Assembly (NCBI GenBank): GCA_026192395.1
Contig: WACF01000001.1
Coordinates: 2,044,309 to 2,108,308 of the forward strand
Origin: Proteobacteria bacterium 005FR1
GTDB taxonomy: Bacteria > Pseudomonadota > Gammaproteobacteria > Pseudomonadales > Cellvibrionaceae
Direction: 5' to 3'
Length of the DNA stretch: 64,000 nt
Shown here one piece after another: positions 55,172 to 64,000 of this stretch. The notes below the pieces were generated by a model. It did no database searches and was not told the origin of the DNA. It saw only the letters and a list, made by a program, of their open reading frames with translations. Positions within the stretch are counted from its first letter, which is position 1. Each line of letters begins with the position of its first letter. Position numbers and translations under genes: made by a program.

Positions 55172-56583
55172 TCTTTTCCCTCTGCCAGTTTGTCGACCAC
55201 CAATATGAGATCGCGCATGCTGCGAACCACGACTCTATCGCCCACCGCCAGGGGCGAGGAACTGTCCACGTGCCAGAGTTCGCCCTCCAATCGCACCAGA
55301 GGGCGACCGGCGCGGTTCAGCTGTTCCACAACCGCGGTTTGCCCCACCAGCCCTTCAGCTCCTGAAACGATCTGCTGCCGCCGGGACCGCCATACCATGC
55401 CCAGCACGAAGACGAGCAAGGCGGCGCTTGTGACCGCTAACGCGAGAATGACCGGAAACGCGATCTGATAGGCGGGTAGTTCGGTATCCATCAGCACAAT
55501 GGAGCCGATTACGAAGGAGACGGCTCCACCGACGCCGAGAATTCCGAAACTTGGCGCGAAGGCTTCGGCTGCCATCAGCGCTAGTCCAAGAATAATAAGA
55601 CCGAGCCCGAGGTAGCTGATGGGCAGAACCTGGAAAGCGTACAAGGCCACCATCAGGGAAATGGCGCCCGCTATGCCCGGCCCGCCGACACCCGGATTGC
55701 TGAACTCGAAGATCAGTCCGTAGACCCCGACGAGCATCAACACATAAGCCACCGTGGGGTTGGTGATAACCGCGAGAAACTTGCTGCGCCAGCCAGGCTC
55801 GACGTTTTCGACTGAGACCTCATCAAACTGTAGCTGTCGCTGTTCGCCCTGGATTGTCACAGCGCGTCCCTCCAGTTTTTCCAGCAGGTCATCCAGGTCG
55901 GTTGCCACCACCTCGATGACATTCTTCTCCAGAGCCTGCTGAGCCGACAGGCTGACGCCTTCACGCACTGCCCGGACCGCCCACTCCGCATTGCGGCCGC
56001 GCAGTTCCGCAAGGCTCTCGATGTAGGCCACCGCATCATTGATAATCTTCCTCTCCATCGCGGTTTTCGGTTGAGGGCTGCTGTCGTCGTCTTCTGACTC
56101 TTCAGAGGTCGGAGCGGGAGATGGCGCTGGCTGGCCACCGCCGACCTGCACGGGTGTCGCCGCCCCGAGGTTGGTCGCGGGCGCCATGGCAGCGACATGT
56201 GACGCGTAGAGAATGTAAGTGCCGGCACTGGCGGCACGGGCGCCGGACGGCGCCACATAGCTGACGATGGGAATGGGAGAAGCGAGGATCGCCTGGATGA
56301 TGCTGCGCATGGACTGGTCCAGGCCACCCGGCGTGTCCATCCGCAGGATGACGGCCGATGCGCCACTTTCGGCAGCATCTTCGACGCCGCGTTGCACATA
56401 ATCGGCGACTGCAGGTCCGATCACATCATCGATGTGCAGCAACCAGATGCTTGGCTGCGTTTCGACAGTTACTTGCGCGTCGGCCACCGGCGGCCAGGCG
56501 CCGGCGAGAACGCTGGCGAGCAAAAGGAGGCAGACAAACAATCGCTGCACCCTGCGAGCACTACTCTTCGGTTGGACAAACAT
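55168..56583 (-). CDS. NfeD-family membrane serine protease
   Basis: A 471-aa long-form NfeD (nodulation-efficiency D) protein. Signal peptide (10-36); ClpP-like periplasmic protease domain with DTPGG, Ser119 (ARAASAGTY) as nucleophile and Lys179 (MERKIINDA) as likely base; an insert rich in Pro/Ser/Asp at about 148-172; four or five membrane helices; and a C-terminal OB-fold domain ([12 protein letters not shown]-like region). The start at 56583 matches a normal signal peptide; the longer frame overlaps the opposite promoter. Transcribed first, coupled to the slipin gene. Probably membrane quality control. Confidence 0.93.
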   Translation of the reverse strand: MFVQPKSSARRVQRLFVCLLLLASVLAGAWPPVADAQVTVETQPSIWLLHIDDVIGPAVADYVQRGVEDAAESGASAVILRMDTPGGLDQSMRSIIQAILASPIPIVSYVAPSGARAASAGTYILYASHVAAMAPATNLGAATPVQVGGGQPAPSPAPTSEESEDDDSSPQPKTAMERKIINDAVAYIESLAELRGRNAEWAVRAVREGVSLSAQQALEKNVIEVVATDLDDLLEKLEGRAVTIQGEQRQLQFDEVSVENVEPGWRSKFLAVITNPTVAYVLMLVGVYGLIFEFSNPGVGGPGIAGAISLMVALYAFQVLPISYLGLGLIILGLALMAAEAFAPSFGILGVGGAVSFVIGSIVLMDTELPAYQIAFPVILALAVTSAALLVFVLGMVWRSRRQQIVSGAEGLVGQTAVVEQLNRAGRPLVRLEGELWHVDSSSPLAVGDRVVVRSMRDLILVVDKLAEGKE

Positions 56584-56732
56584 AGGGTGTCCCGAGCGAG
56601 GAGATTGCGTTGGCGAAAACCGAAAGCAGAAACCGAGCCTACCATCGATTACGCTGACCGCCAATTCGACATCAGATGACGGGTACGCTAGGGTAGTCGG
56701 CCCGGGATCTATGGCCCCGGTGCGCGAAACGC

Positions 56733-56738
56733 TATAAT
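56733..56738 (+). promoter_or_regulatory. -10 box of the aminotransferase gene
   Basis: CGCTATAATGCCGCGCC: TATAAT with typical flanks, 68 bases before the TTG start. Its last base pairs form the ATG at 56737, which is therefore promoter rather than start codon. A -35 is weak. Confidence 0.5.
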
Positions 56739-56805
56739 GCCGCGCCCGAACGGGCGTCCCGGCTCCGAGCCACTCCATTCACATGACATCTTCGGGGGTA
56801 GTCAG

Positions 56806-58083
56806 TTGTACTTAGACACAGCAAGTGCAGAGCAGTGCAAGCAGTGGGAAAGCAATCTCGCTGAAGCGTACCAGGCCCTTCAGGCCCGCGGTCTGAACCT
56901 CGACATTACCCGCGGCAAACCCTCCAGTGAACAGCTCTCGCTTTCCGATGCGCTGGATGGCATTCTCAACAACAACTACCGTGCAGCGGACGGCACCGAT
57001 ACCCGCAATTATGGCGGTCTCGATGGTCTGCCGGAGGCCAGGCAGCTGGGCAGTCTGCTCATGGATGTCCCGGCGGAAGCCGTTCTGGTGGGCGGCAACA
57101 GCAGCTTGACGCTGATGTTTCAGGCGGCCTTGGTTGCTTATTATTTTGGCTACGCAGGAGCCGAGAGCGCCTGGCAGAATCACGGGACCGTTAAATTCAT
57201 CTGCCCCGTTCCAGGTTACGACCGCCACTTTACTGTGACCGAAACCTTCGGCATCGAAATGGTGACTGTCCCAATGACCGCCACCGGTCCGGACATGGAC
57301 GCGGTCGAGTCACTGGTCAAGAGCGATCCCGCGATCCGTGGCATGTGGAATGTGCCGCGCTTCTCCAACCCCACAGGTGTCGTGTACAGCGACGAGACGG
57401 TGAAGCGAATTGCCGCCCTGGGCAAGGTCGCCCACCCGAGCTTCCGCGTTTTCTGGGATAACGCCTACGCGGTTCATCAGCTCACTGATGACGCCCCGGC
57501 GTTGGCCAATATCTACGATTACTGCCGGGAGCTGGGCACCGAGGACAGCGTCCTCCAGTTTGCCTCCACCTCCAAGATAACTCATGCAGGCGCCGGCGTC
57601 GCCTTCATGGCAGCATCACCAAAGAACCTTGCCGCATTCAAGAAGATGCTGTCTGCGAGCACCATCGGTCCGGACAAGGAAAACCAGTTACGCCACTGCA
57701 AATTCATTCCCGATGGCGCGGCACTGAAGGCGCTGATGGATAAGCATGCAGCATTGCTCAAGCCGCGTTTCGAAACCGTGCTGAGCAAACTCGAGGAAGC
57801 CTTCGCCGATTCCGATCTCGGCAGCTGGGAGAAACCCCAGGGCGGCTACTTCGTTTCCTTCGATGCGCGCCCGGGCTGCGCCCACGAGATCGTGCGACTG
57901 GCGGCAGAAGCGGGTGTAAAACTGACGCCGGCCGGCGCGACCTTCCCCTACGGCAAGGATCCGGAAAACCGAAACATCCGTATTGCGCCTTCGGTGCCGA
58001 CCGTGAATGAAATTGCCACCGCGATGGACGTGTTTGTCGTCTGCGTGAAACTGGCTTCGGTGAGAAAAAAGCTCGGCAAATAA
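56806..58083 (+). CDS. PLP-dependent aminotransferase, MocR/AspT class Ic-like
   Basis: A 425-aa fold-type I aminotransferase similar to the Aminotran_MocR family (class Ic aspartate aminotransferases). Motifs: GLNLDITRGKPSSEQL at the N-terminus, NVPRFSNPTGVVYSDET with the substrate Asn, FWDNAYAVHQ with the PLP Asp, and Lys257 in STSKITHAGAGVAF as Schiff-base lysine; NRNIRIAPSVPTVNEI at the C-terminus. No GntR DNA-binding domain is present, so it is an enzyme rather than a regulator. The start was set to TTG at 56806 (GGGGG site upstream) because the upstream ATG overlaps a -10 promoter box. Confidence 0.88.
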   Translation: MYLDTASAEQCKQWESNLAEAYQALQARGLNLDITRGKPSSEQLSLSDALDGILNNNYRAADGTDTRNYGGLDGLPEARQLGSLLMDVPAEAVLVGGNSSLTLMFQAALVAYYFGYAGAESAWQNHGTVKFICPVPGYDRHFTVTETFGIEMVTVPMTATGPDMDAVESLVKSDPAIRGMWNVPRFSNPTGVVYSDETVKRIAALGKVAHPSFRVFWDNAYAVHQLTDDAPALANIYDYCRELGTEDSVLQFASTSKITHAGAGVAFMAASPKNLAAFKKMLSASTIGPDKENQLRHCKFIPDGAALKALMDKHAALLKPRFETVLSKLEEAFADSDLGSWEKPQGGYFVSFDARPGCAHEIVRLAAEAGVKLTPAGATFPYGKDPENRNIRIAPSVPTVNEIATAMDVFVVCVKLASVRKKLGK

Positions 58084-58099
58084 AAATTGCTCTTGCGGG

Positions 58100-58137
58100 G
58101 AAAGGCCGGACGGCTGAACACGCCGCCACGGCCTTTC
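58100..58137 (+). terminator. Probable terminator behind the aminotransferase gene
   Basis: GAAAGGCCG/CGGCCTTTC stem with a ~20-base loop, 16 bases after the stop; few T residues follow. Confidence 0.55.
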
Positions 58138-58213
58138 TGTTCACCCCTCCTCTGCTCACCCGTTCACTTCGGCTGAGCGGCTGACCAAAAAATCCCTGGA
58201 GTCTTCCTCAACC

Positions 58214-58609
58214 ATGAACGTTATTGATCAATGGCATCGCCTGGCCACCGACATGGATAAAGACGCCTTGTGGAACTTGCTGGCGGAAGACGCCGCTTTT
58301 CATTCTCCCGTGGTGCACACCCCCCAGGCCGGCAGGCCGCTGGTCCACGGCTATTTGATGGCCGCATCCGCCGTATTGGGCAACGAGAGTTTTCGTTACG
58401 TGCGGGAAGTCGTATCGGGGAATAACGCCGTGCTGGAGTTCACCGCCGACATTGACGGCATCAGCATCAACGGCGTGGACATGATCCACTGGAACGCAGA
58501 AAACAAGATCGACGACTTCAAGGTGATGATCCGCCCGCTCAAGGCGATCAACCTCATTCACCAGAAAATGGCTGAGATGCTTGCGGCGCAGCAAACCGCT
58601 TCGCGGTAA
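58214..58609 (+). CDS. SnoaL/NTF2-like protein
   Basis: A 131-aa protein with the cone-shaped NTF2-like pattern: N-terminal helix (VIDQWHRLATDMDKDALWNLL), AEDAAFHSPVVHTPQAG, then beta strands ending in VDMIHWNAENKIDDFKVMIRP. Members are ligand-binding proteins or isomerases/hydrolases acting on small hydrophobic compounds. Asp/His residues in the pocket region are present, but a catalytic function cannot be assigned. Stands in front of a broken thioredoxin gene, with only a 14-bp gap. Confidence 0.85.
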   Translation: MNVIDQWHRLATDMDKDALWNLLAEDAAFHSPVVHTPQAGRPLVHGYLMAASAVLGNESFRYVREVVSGNNAVLEFTADIDGISINGVDMIHWNAENKIDDFKVMIRPLKAINLIHQKMAEMLAAQQTASR

Positions 58610-58623
58610 GCACAATTTGCCAG

Positions 58624-58970
58624 ATGGAAACCATTTCAGATCAAATCGAGCTGGATCGTCGACTGCAGGACAGCAGGGCACTGTTGGTGATGTTCGGAGG
58701 CAAACAGTGCGGGGTGTGCCGATCGCTGAGGCCGCAGATCGAGGCACTTGTCGGCAGCGAATTCCGAAGCTTGAAAGCTGTTATATCGACTGCCAGGGCA
58801 GCGGGCAGGCTCTTTGTGCGCAGCACAGCGTGTTTTCGCTACCGCGTGTTCTTCTAACGATTTTGCAGCTCTGGTTTGACGGGCGCAAGTTCACGGAACT
58901 CGTGCGCGTCTTCACCCTGAGCGAATTACGCGAGGCCATCGCCCGCCCCTACCAGATTGCATTCAGCTAA
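58624..58970 (+). pseudogene. Frameshifted thioredoxin-family gene
   Basis: The first frame (from ATG 58624) gives METISDQIELDRRLQDSRAL and FGGKQCGVCRSLRPQIEAL, the N-terminal half of a thioredoxin with CGVC, then loses similarity. The thioredoxin pattern continues in another frame (CYIDCQGSGQALCAQHSVFS, WFDGRKFTELVRVFTLSELR, ending at 58970). The switch lies at about 58765-58785. The second half also seems to carry a few extra residues around RVLLTILQLW, so a second disturbance is possible. Either a true pseudogene or a sequencing error; a programmed shift is less likely, since no slippery site is obvious. Confidence 0.75.
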
Positions 58971-59053
58971 ACGCATCGCATAACGGCGACGAATCTCGGC
59001 GAGATAAGGCTTGCGCTGATCCCACCGAGTCTCGATCACAAGTACGTCCCTGA

Positions 59054-60151
59054 TTACCTCAGGTTTTCGCGATCTTCCTGAGTGTAGGGCTTCAACTGAT
59101 CGAACTGGCCGTTCTTGACCCTGTTGGCCCAATCAGGGTTGGCAAGAATGGCGCGACCGACGGCGATCAGATCGAACTCGCCGTTTTCCATTCGCTCGAT
59201 CAGGTTATCGATGCTGGCAACCCCGGCATTGGCGCCGCGGAAGGAGGCGATGAATTCCTCGTTCAGGCTCACGCTGCCCACGCTGATGGAAGGCTTGCCG
59301 GTGATCTCCTTGGTCCAGCCAGCCAGGTTCAGATCGGAACCTTCGAACTCTGACTCCCAGAAACGACGCTGACTGCAGTGGAAGATGTCGACGCCCGCCT
59401 TGCTGAGTGGCTCAAGGAATTGAGCCAGTTCATCCGGGTTTTTGGCCAGCTTCGCGTCAAAGTCCTGCTGCTTCCACTGTGAGAAACGCAGAATGATCGG
59501 GAAATCCTCACCGCACAGTTTGCGAATATTTTCCACGATTTCCACCCCGAAGCGGGCACGCTTCTCGAGGCTGCCGCCGTATCTATCATCGCGCTGATTG
59601 GTACCCTCCCAGAAGAACTGGTCGATCAGGTAGCCGTGAGCGCCGTGAACCTCGACACCGTCGAAACCCAAGTTCTTCGCATCCAGCGCGGCCTGAGCGT
59701 AACCCTTTACCAGCTGCTCGATTTCTTCCACGCTGAGCGGATCGAACATTTTTTTGCCTGGAGCCACAAGACCAGAAGGCGAAACGGTCGGCGCCTCCGG
59801 GTTGTGACCTTTGCCCGGTCGACGGGTGGCGCCCACGTGCCAGATTTGTGGAACCATTTTGCCGCCGGCCGCATGCACGGTGTCGATGACATTCTTCCAA
59901 CCAGCCAGAGATTCCTCGCCATAAAACAAGGGAACGTTCGGATCATCGCTGGCTGCAGGATGATTGATCATGGTGCCTTCAGTGACGATCAGTCCGGTGC
60001 CGCCTTCGGCGCGCTTGCGGTAGTACTCGGCTACATTGTCTCCAGGCACACCGTTGGGCGAAAAGCTGCGGGTCATGGGCGCCATGACGATGCGGTTTTT
60101 CAGAGATAGTTTCGAATGATCAAAAGGTTTGAACAGAACGTCGTAGCTCAT
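59054..60151 (-). CDS. Old yellow enzyme family NADH:flavin oxidoreductase
   Basis: A 365-aa FMN TIM-barrel ene-reductase. Motifs: NRIVMAPMTRSFSPNG, the active-site region FDGVEVHGAHGYLIDQFF, RDDRYGGSLEKRARF and LIAVGRAILANPDW. Such enzymes reduce activated C=C bonds of enones, and related members act on N-ethylmaleimide or nitro compounds. Ribosome site GGGAG precedes the start. Minus strand with the hydrolase gene 39 bp upstream, so the two may be co-transcribed. Confidence 0.92.
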   Translation of the reverse strand: MSYDVLFKPFDHSKLSLKNRIVMAPMTRSFSPNGVPGDNVAEYYRKRAEGGTGLIVTEGTMINHPAASDDPNVPLFYGEESLAGWKNVIDTVHAAGGKMVPQIWHVGATRRPGKGHNPEAPTVSPSGLVAPGKKMFDPLSVEEIEQLVKGYAQAALDAKNLGFDGVEVHGAHGYLIDQFFWEGTNQRDDRYGGSLEKRARFGVEIVENIRKLCGEDFPIILRFSQWKQQDFDAKLAKNPDELAQFLEPLSKAGVDIFHCSQRRFWESEFEGSDLNLAGWTKEITGKPSISVGSVSLNEEFIASFRGANAGVASIDNLIERMENGEFDLIAVGRAILANPDWANRVKNGQFDQLKPYTQEDRENLR

Positions 60152-60190
60152 GGGCTCTCCCGTTTATGCGCGTTCTAAGCTTGCGTTGAC

Positions 60191-60952
60191 TTATTGAAGG
60201 AAATCGATGATAGCTCTGGCGACGGCATCCGGCTTCTCGGCATGCAGCCAGTGGCTGGCACCGTCAATAGTGACGATGCTTGATTCGGGGAATTTCGCTT
60301 TGATTTCGTCGTGATTGCGTTCCGCAATGTAATTGGAATGTTCGCCGCGCAAAAACAGTGTGGGGCCGGCAAAATTACAGTGCTCACAGACTGCGAGACG
60401 CAAATCCTCGTATTTATCCAGAATCGTTGGCACATTCAAGCGCCAGCGATAACTGCCTTCGGAACTGCGATCGAGGCTCTTCAGAATGAACTGCCGTATC
60501 GGTGCTTCGGAGACGAACTTTGCCAGCTGCTCATCGGCGTCCCGTCGGGACTTCACCTGATCGAGTTCGATACTCGCAAGACCATCGAGGATGGCATTGT
60601 GATGCGAGGGATAGGTGACCGGCGCAATATCTGCGATGATCAGTTTCGCGATGCGCTCTGGCTCATGACAGGCGAATTCCATCGCGACCTTGCCGCCCAG
60701 TGAATGCCCGAATACGAAAGCGCGTTGCAGCGATTGAGCCTCGAAGAATTCGCGCAGATCCTGCGCCATCTCCGCGAAGGTCATGGAGTCCGCATGCGGT
60801 GAACGACCGTGATTGCGAAGGTCCAGCCGATACAATGTGAAATGATTTTCCAGTATCCGACTGATCGCACCGAGATTGTCCAGCGAGCCAAATAAGCCAT
60901 GCATCATCACCAGCGGTGAACCCTGTCCGCTTTTCTCAAAGTGAAGCTGCAT
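60191..60952 (-). CDS. Alpha/beta hydrolase, YbfF-like esterase
   Basis: A 253-aa alpha/beta hydrolase. HGLFGSLDNLG oxyanion region, nucleophile Ser84 in FGHSLGGK and His234 in IDGASHWLHAEKP. Length and motifs match the YbfF acyl-CoA esterase type. No signal peptide. Upstream (60953-61012) is a heptamer repeat, then DUF1820 on the same strand. Confidence 0.88.
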   Translation of the reverse strand: MQLHFEKSGQGSPLVMMHGLFGSLDNLGAISRILENHFTLYRLDLRNHGRSPHADSMTFAEMAQDLREFFEAQSLQRAFVFGHSLGGKVAMEFACHEPERIAKLIIADIAPVTYPSHHNAILDGLASIELDQVKSRRDADEQLAKFVSEAPIRQFILKSLDRSSEGSYRWRLNVPTILDKYEDLRLAVCEHCNFAGPTLFLRGEHSNYIAERNHDEIKAKFPESSIVTIDGASHWLHAEKPDAVARAIIDFLQ

Positions 60953-60971
60953 CGATTACCTCTGCTCTGGT

Positions 60972-61016
60972 TTTCTGCTGGTCTCTGGCGACTGGCGGTT
61001 AATGGCTGGCGACTAG
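60972..61016. repeat. Heptamer-derived repeat
   Basis: CTGCTGGTCTCTGGCGACTGGCGG and GGCTGGCGACTAGTCCC words fill the gap between the hydrolase gene and DUF1820. The stop of DUF1820 (TAG on the minus strand) falls inside the CTGGCGACTAG unit. Confidence 0.7.
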
Positions 61017-61384
61017 TCCCTTGGGGGTGTCATGCCTTTCGGAAAGGGAAACTGGGCAACCTTGTCGCTGGGCTGGATTTCGGTGACCTTGCTGGCGCCT
61101 TCCTTTTCCACCTCGTCGATGCGGATGATGGAATGAAGGGGGATGTAGGAGCGCTTGACCTTGCTGAACTCGCCTTTGAGCTTTTCCTCGCCCGGATCCA
61201 CGATCATCTGGGAGCGCTCGCCGAAGACGAACTCCTCCACTTCGATGAAGCCGTACATCTCGCTCTGATAGATGGCGCGGGCGTAGACTTCATAGACCTG
61301 TCCCTGGTTATAAAAAATAACCTTGTAGATCGGGTTGGGCATACCTTTATCTCGTTGAGTGCTGTTCGACGTGCTATTCGACAT
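61013..61384 (-). CDS. DUF1820 family protein
   Basis: A 123-aa protein of the gammaproteobacterial DUF1820 family. Core: YKVIFYNQGQVYEVYARAIY, GFIEVEEFVFGE, EEKLKGEF..VKRSYIPLHSII and RIDEVEKEGASKV. It is small, soluble and of unknown function. The start at 61384 (ATG) has GGTGG upstream; an ATG at 61342 would give the more compact 109-aa family form but has its purine-rich site too close. Divergent from miaB, with 230 bp between starts. Confidence 0.85.
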   Translation of the reverse strand: MSNSTSNSTQRDKGMPNPIYKVIFYNQGQVYEVYARAIYQSEMYGFIEVEEFVFGERSQMIVDPGEEKLKGEFSKVKRSYIPLHSIIRIDEVEKEGASKVTEIQPSDKVAQFPFPKGMTPPRD

Positions 61385-61614
61385 GGTCCACCGGGCTCCC
61401 GAACTCATGAGTCAGAGTCGAATATCGAGCGCCGGAATGGGCGCGCAAGGGTATCACAACTGGGGGCGAATCGCGCGAATGCAAGGGGCTTGCGGGCGCT
61501 TCGAACCGTGTGACCACAGAGCCTGTAATTACGGGCTGCGCACCAGTATAATTGCGCCCCCATCGAACCACCCTCCACCCGACAGCGACCCGGTTCCAAC
61601 CTCAGGATAAGTTC

Positions 61615-62967
61615 ATGAGCCTCGAAAAGGCCATCAAGAAGCTCTACATCAAGACCCACGGCTGCCAGATGAACGAGTACGACTCGGCGCGCATGCGCGA
61701 TCTGCTGGGCGAAAGTCACCAGATGGTCCCCACGGACAGCCCGGAAGAAGCGGATGTTCTGCTGATCAACACCTGCTCGATCCGGGAAAAGGCTCAGGAA
61801 AAGCTTTTCCATCAGCTGGGTCGCTGGAAGCATTACAAGGAAAAGAACCCCGATCTGATCATCGGCGTGGGCGGTTGTGTCGCCAGCCAGGAAGGAGAGG
61901 CTATCGCCAAGCGCGCGCCTTACGTGGACCTGATTTTCGGACCCCAGACGCTCCATCGTTTGCCGGAAATGCTGGAAACCCCCAGGGAAAATGGCGCTGT
62001 AGTCGTTGATATCAGCTTCCCGGAAGTGGAAAAGTTCGACCGCCTGCCGCAGCCCGAGTCAGATGGCGCCACTGCCTTCGTTTCCATCATGGAAGGCTGC
62101 TCCAAGTACTGCACCTTCTGCGTGGTGCCCTACACGCGCGGCGAGGAAGTCAGCCGTCCGCCAGAGGATGTGCTGGCGGAAGTAGCCCACCTGGCGGCGC
62201 AAGGCGTGCGGGAGGTAAACCTGCTGGGCCAGAACGTGAACGCCTATCGCGGGACGGATGCGGACGGCGATCTGGTGGATCTGGCGGACCTGATCACTTA
62301 TGTAGCGGCCATCGATGGCATCGACCGGATCCGCTTTACCACTTCCCACCCTGTGGAATTCACCGACAGTCTGATCGAGGTTTACGCCAAGGTGCCGGAA
62401 CTGGTCAGCCATCTTCACCTGCCGGTGCAGAGCGGTTCCGACCGGATTCTCGCCGCCATGAAGCGCGGCCACACGGCGCTGGAGTACAAATCCAAACTGC
62501 GGCGCATCAAGGCGATTCGTCCTGACATGTGCTTTTCCTCCGACTTCATCGTCGGTTTCCCGGGTGAAACCGATCAGGACTTTGCCGCCACCATGAAGCT
62601 CATTGAAGATATCGGCTTCGACATCTCCTTCAGCTTCATCTATAGCCCCCGTCCGGGCACACCGGCCGCCGACCTGCCGGACGACACCCCCGCAGAGGTC
62701 AAAAAGCAGAGGCTGAGCATTCTGCAGACCCGCATCAACCAGCAGGCCATGGAAATCAGTCGCCGGATGGTGGGCAGCGAGCAAACGATTCTGATTACCG
62801 GCGTTTCCAAAAAGCAGCCGGATCATCTGTCCGGGCGCACGGAGAACAACCGCGTCGTGAACTTTCGCTGCGATGATCCCTCGTTGATCGGCCAGTTTGT
62901 CAGCGTTCAAATCGAAGAGGCTCTGCCAAACAGCCTGCGTGGCGTTTTGGTGGAAGTAAAAGGCTGA
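61615..62967 (+). CDS. miaB: tRNA-2-methylthio-N6-isopentenyladenosine synthase
   Basis: A 450-aa radical-SAM methylthiotransferase acting on ms2i6A37 of tRNA. N-terminal domain with [21 protein letters not shown] and GCVASQEG cysteines binding the auxiliary cluster; radical-SAM Cys162/166/169 (GCSKYCTFC); C-terminal TRAM-type domain ([14 protein letters not shown]). Start at 61615 has AGGAT eight bases upstream. Precedes phoH, as in the miaB-ybeZ-ybeY-lnt cluster of related bacteria. Confidence 0.97.
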   Translation: MSLEKAIKKLYIKTHGCQMNEYDSARMRDLLGESHQMVPTDSPEEADVLLINTCSIREKAQEKLFHQLGRWKHYKEKNPDLIIGVGGCVASQEGEAIAKRAPYVDLIFGPQTLHRLPEMLETPRENGAVVVDISFPEVEKFDRLPQPESDGATAFVSIMEGCSKYCTFCVVPYTRGEEVSRPPEDVLAEVAHLAAQGVREVNLLGQNVNAYRGTDADGDLVDLADLITYVAAIDGIDRIRFTTSHPVEFTDSLIEVYAKVPELVSHLHLPVQSGSDRILAAMKRGHTALEYKSKLRRIKAIRPDMCFSSDFIVGFPGETDQDFAATMKLIEDIGFDISFSFIYSPRPGTPAADLPDDTPAEVKKQRLSILQTRINQQAMEISRRMVGSEQTILITGVSKKQPDHLSGRTENNRVVNFRCDDPSLIGQFVSVQIEEALPNSLRGVLVEVKG

Positions 62968-63183
62968 TTCCGCCAGACGATGTTGTCGACGCGGGCTCTC
63001 TGGCGAGCGAAGTAAGCGCGCCAGTCGCCGGAGCCCGCTTGAAATCCTCCCGGGCGCCCTCAAATCGGGCACCAAACTCCCCCTTGTTGGTCATAGATGA
63101 CAGTCGCAAATTAGGGGTTCCCAGGGTCCGGGGATTGGAGTAGTCTTGACCTACCCTCCAAACACAGGAAGCATTTTAAGCGT

Positions 63184-64000
63184 TTGAAAAGTAACACTCT
63201 GAGCCAAAAGCAACCCGCTGAAGCCAGCCATTCCGCCTACAGGGTTTCGCTCGAGCCGAACGATGCCCGTCGCCTGGCCAATCTCTGTGGCCAATATAAC
63301 CAGCATCTGCGCCAAATCGAAAAGCGGTTGAATATCGACATTCGCAACCGCGGGAATCTGTTTGTGCTTAGTGGTGCCAATCAGGACACCCGCGCCGGCG
63401 CTGGCGTTCTCGAACACCTCTACCAGGAGACCGAGGAAGACGCCAACCTGACGCCTGACAAGATTCATTTGGTTCTACAACAATCGGGGATAGAAGCCTT
63501 GATGGAAAGCGAACAGCACGCCCAGGCGGGCAAAGTGCAGGATCTGACCCTGATCCGCACCAAGAAGTGCACTGTGAAGGCACGCGGTGCCAACCAGCAG
63601 CATTACGTCCGCGCCATTCAGACCCACGATATCAACTTCGGTATTGGTCCCGCGGGTACGGGCAAAACCTACCTGGCGGTGGCCTGCGCGGTGGAAGCGC
63701 TGCTGGGCAACCACGTCGAACGCATCCTGCTGGTGCGCCCCGCGGTGGAAGCCGGCGAGAAGCTGGGCTTTTTGCCCGGCGACTTGGCTCAGAAGGTAGA
63801 CCCCTATCTGCGTCCGCTTTACGATGCCCTCTATGAAATGCTGGGCTTTGAGACCGTGGATAAGCTGATCGAGCGCAATGTCATCGAAGTAGCGCCGCTC
63901 GCCTATATGCGTGGTCGCACACTTAATAACTCCTTTGTGATCCTGGACGAAAGCCAGAACACCACGCGGGAGCAGATGAAGATGTTTCTGACCCGAATTG
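63184..64000 (+). CDS. ybeZ: PhoH-like ATPase (YbeZ), 3' partial
   Basis: The coding frame runs off the window end; 272 residues are visible. N-terminal region VSLEPNDARRLANLCGQYNQ, then a P-loop GIGPAGTGKTYLAVA and Walker B FVILDESQNTT, the PhoH signature. The start is the TTG at 63184, the first plausible codon; AGGAAG is 13 bases away, longer than ideal. PhoH/YbeZ works with the endoribonuclease YbeY in RNA processing; ybeY should follow just outside the window. Confidence 0.93.
   Translation, partial: MKSNTLSQKQPAEASHSAYRVSLEPNDARRLANLCGQYNQHLRQIEKRLNIDIRNRGNLFVLSGANQDTRAGAGVLEHLYQETEEDANLTPDKIHLVLQQSGIEALMESEQHAQAGKVQDLTLIRTKKCTVKARGANQQHYVRAIQTHDINFGIGPAGTGKTYLAVACAVEALLGNHVERILLVRPAVEAGEKLGFLPGDLAQKVDPYLRPLYDALYEMLGFETVDKLIERNVIEVAPLAYMRGRTLNNSFVILDESQNTTREQMKMFLTRI

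Noticed and set aside
58926-59132. Minus-strand 68-codon frame
   Set aside because: Antisense to the end of the thioredoxin remnant and overlapping the oxidoreductase end; no ribosome site.

Overview
The window reads as a chromosome segment of a moderately GC-rich marine-type gammaproteobacterium. The evidence is the housekeeping gene order (hemA-prfA-prmC-moeB, lolB-ispE-tRNA-Gln-prs-rplY-pth-ychF, miaB-phoH), a class GN sortase with its VWA partner, and many TonB-dependent receptors (TBDTs). Cellvibrionales-like families would fit, but no 16S or marker gene here settles the genus. No rRNA, CRISPR array, transposase, integrase or prophage was seen.

Layout. 1-1.7 kb: end of a VWA protein plus class GN sortase. 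2-5.6 kb: a DUF155/RMND1-like membrane protein, then a convergent pair, a GNAT/peptidase-C39 fusion and a RimK-like ATP-grasp ligase, probably an uncharacterised peptide-modification module. 5.8-12.8 kb: two minus-strand TBDTs and the C-terminal remnant of a third, followed by an SDR. 13.8-14.1 kb: heptamer minisatellites around a REP-like palindrome. 14.2-17.1 kb: a translationally coupled DUF2868 membrane protein and DUF3482 GTPase, the best candidate here for an undescribed system. 17.3-18.4 kb: a 99-aa beta-rich protein and a class I glutamine amidotransferase.

18.9-39.2 kb is the dominant accessory region: five head-to-tail TBDT paralogues of 966-1051 aa, then two tandem DASS/SLC13 sodium symporters. 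Four of the five receptors share a short leader next to the start codon, and four end in strong intrinsic terminators, so each is probably its own transcription unit. The simplest model is outer-membrane capture of several related substrates by the TBDTs and inner-membrane uptake of an anionic product by the DASS carriers. The substrate cannot be read from the sequence.

39-51 kb is core: moeB, prmC, prfA and hemA on the minus strand, divergent from a TPR lipoprotein, lolB and ispE, then tRNA-Gln, prs, rplY, pth, ychF and tRNA-Met. A 197-bp element behind tRNA-Gln ends in a second copy of the tRNA 3' end. 51-64 kb: a lipoprotein built of ten propeller-type repeats, a YgjP-like metallopeptidase, the slipin/NfeD operon, a class Ic-like aminotransferase, a SnoaL-like protein, a frameshifted thioredoxin, an old yellow enzyme, an alpha/beta hydrolase, DUF1820, miaB and the start of phoH.

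A dispersed heptamer family (CTGGCGA/CTGGAGT) occurs in at least five intergenic places, usually abutting gene ends. In one place it supplies the ribosome binding site of ychF.
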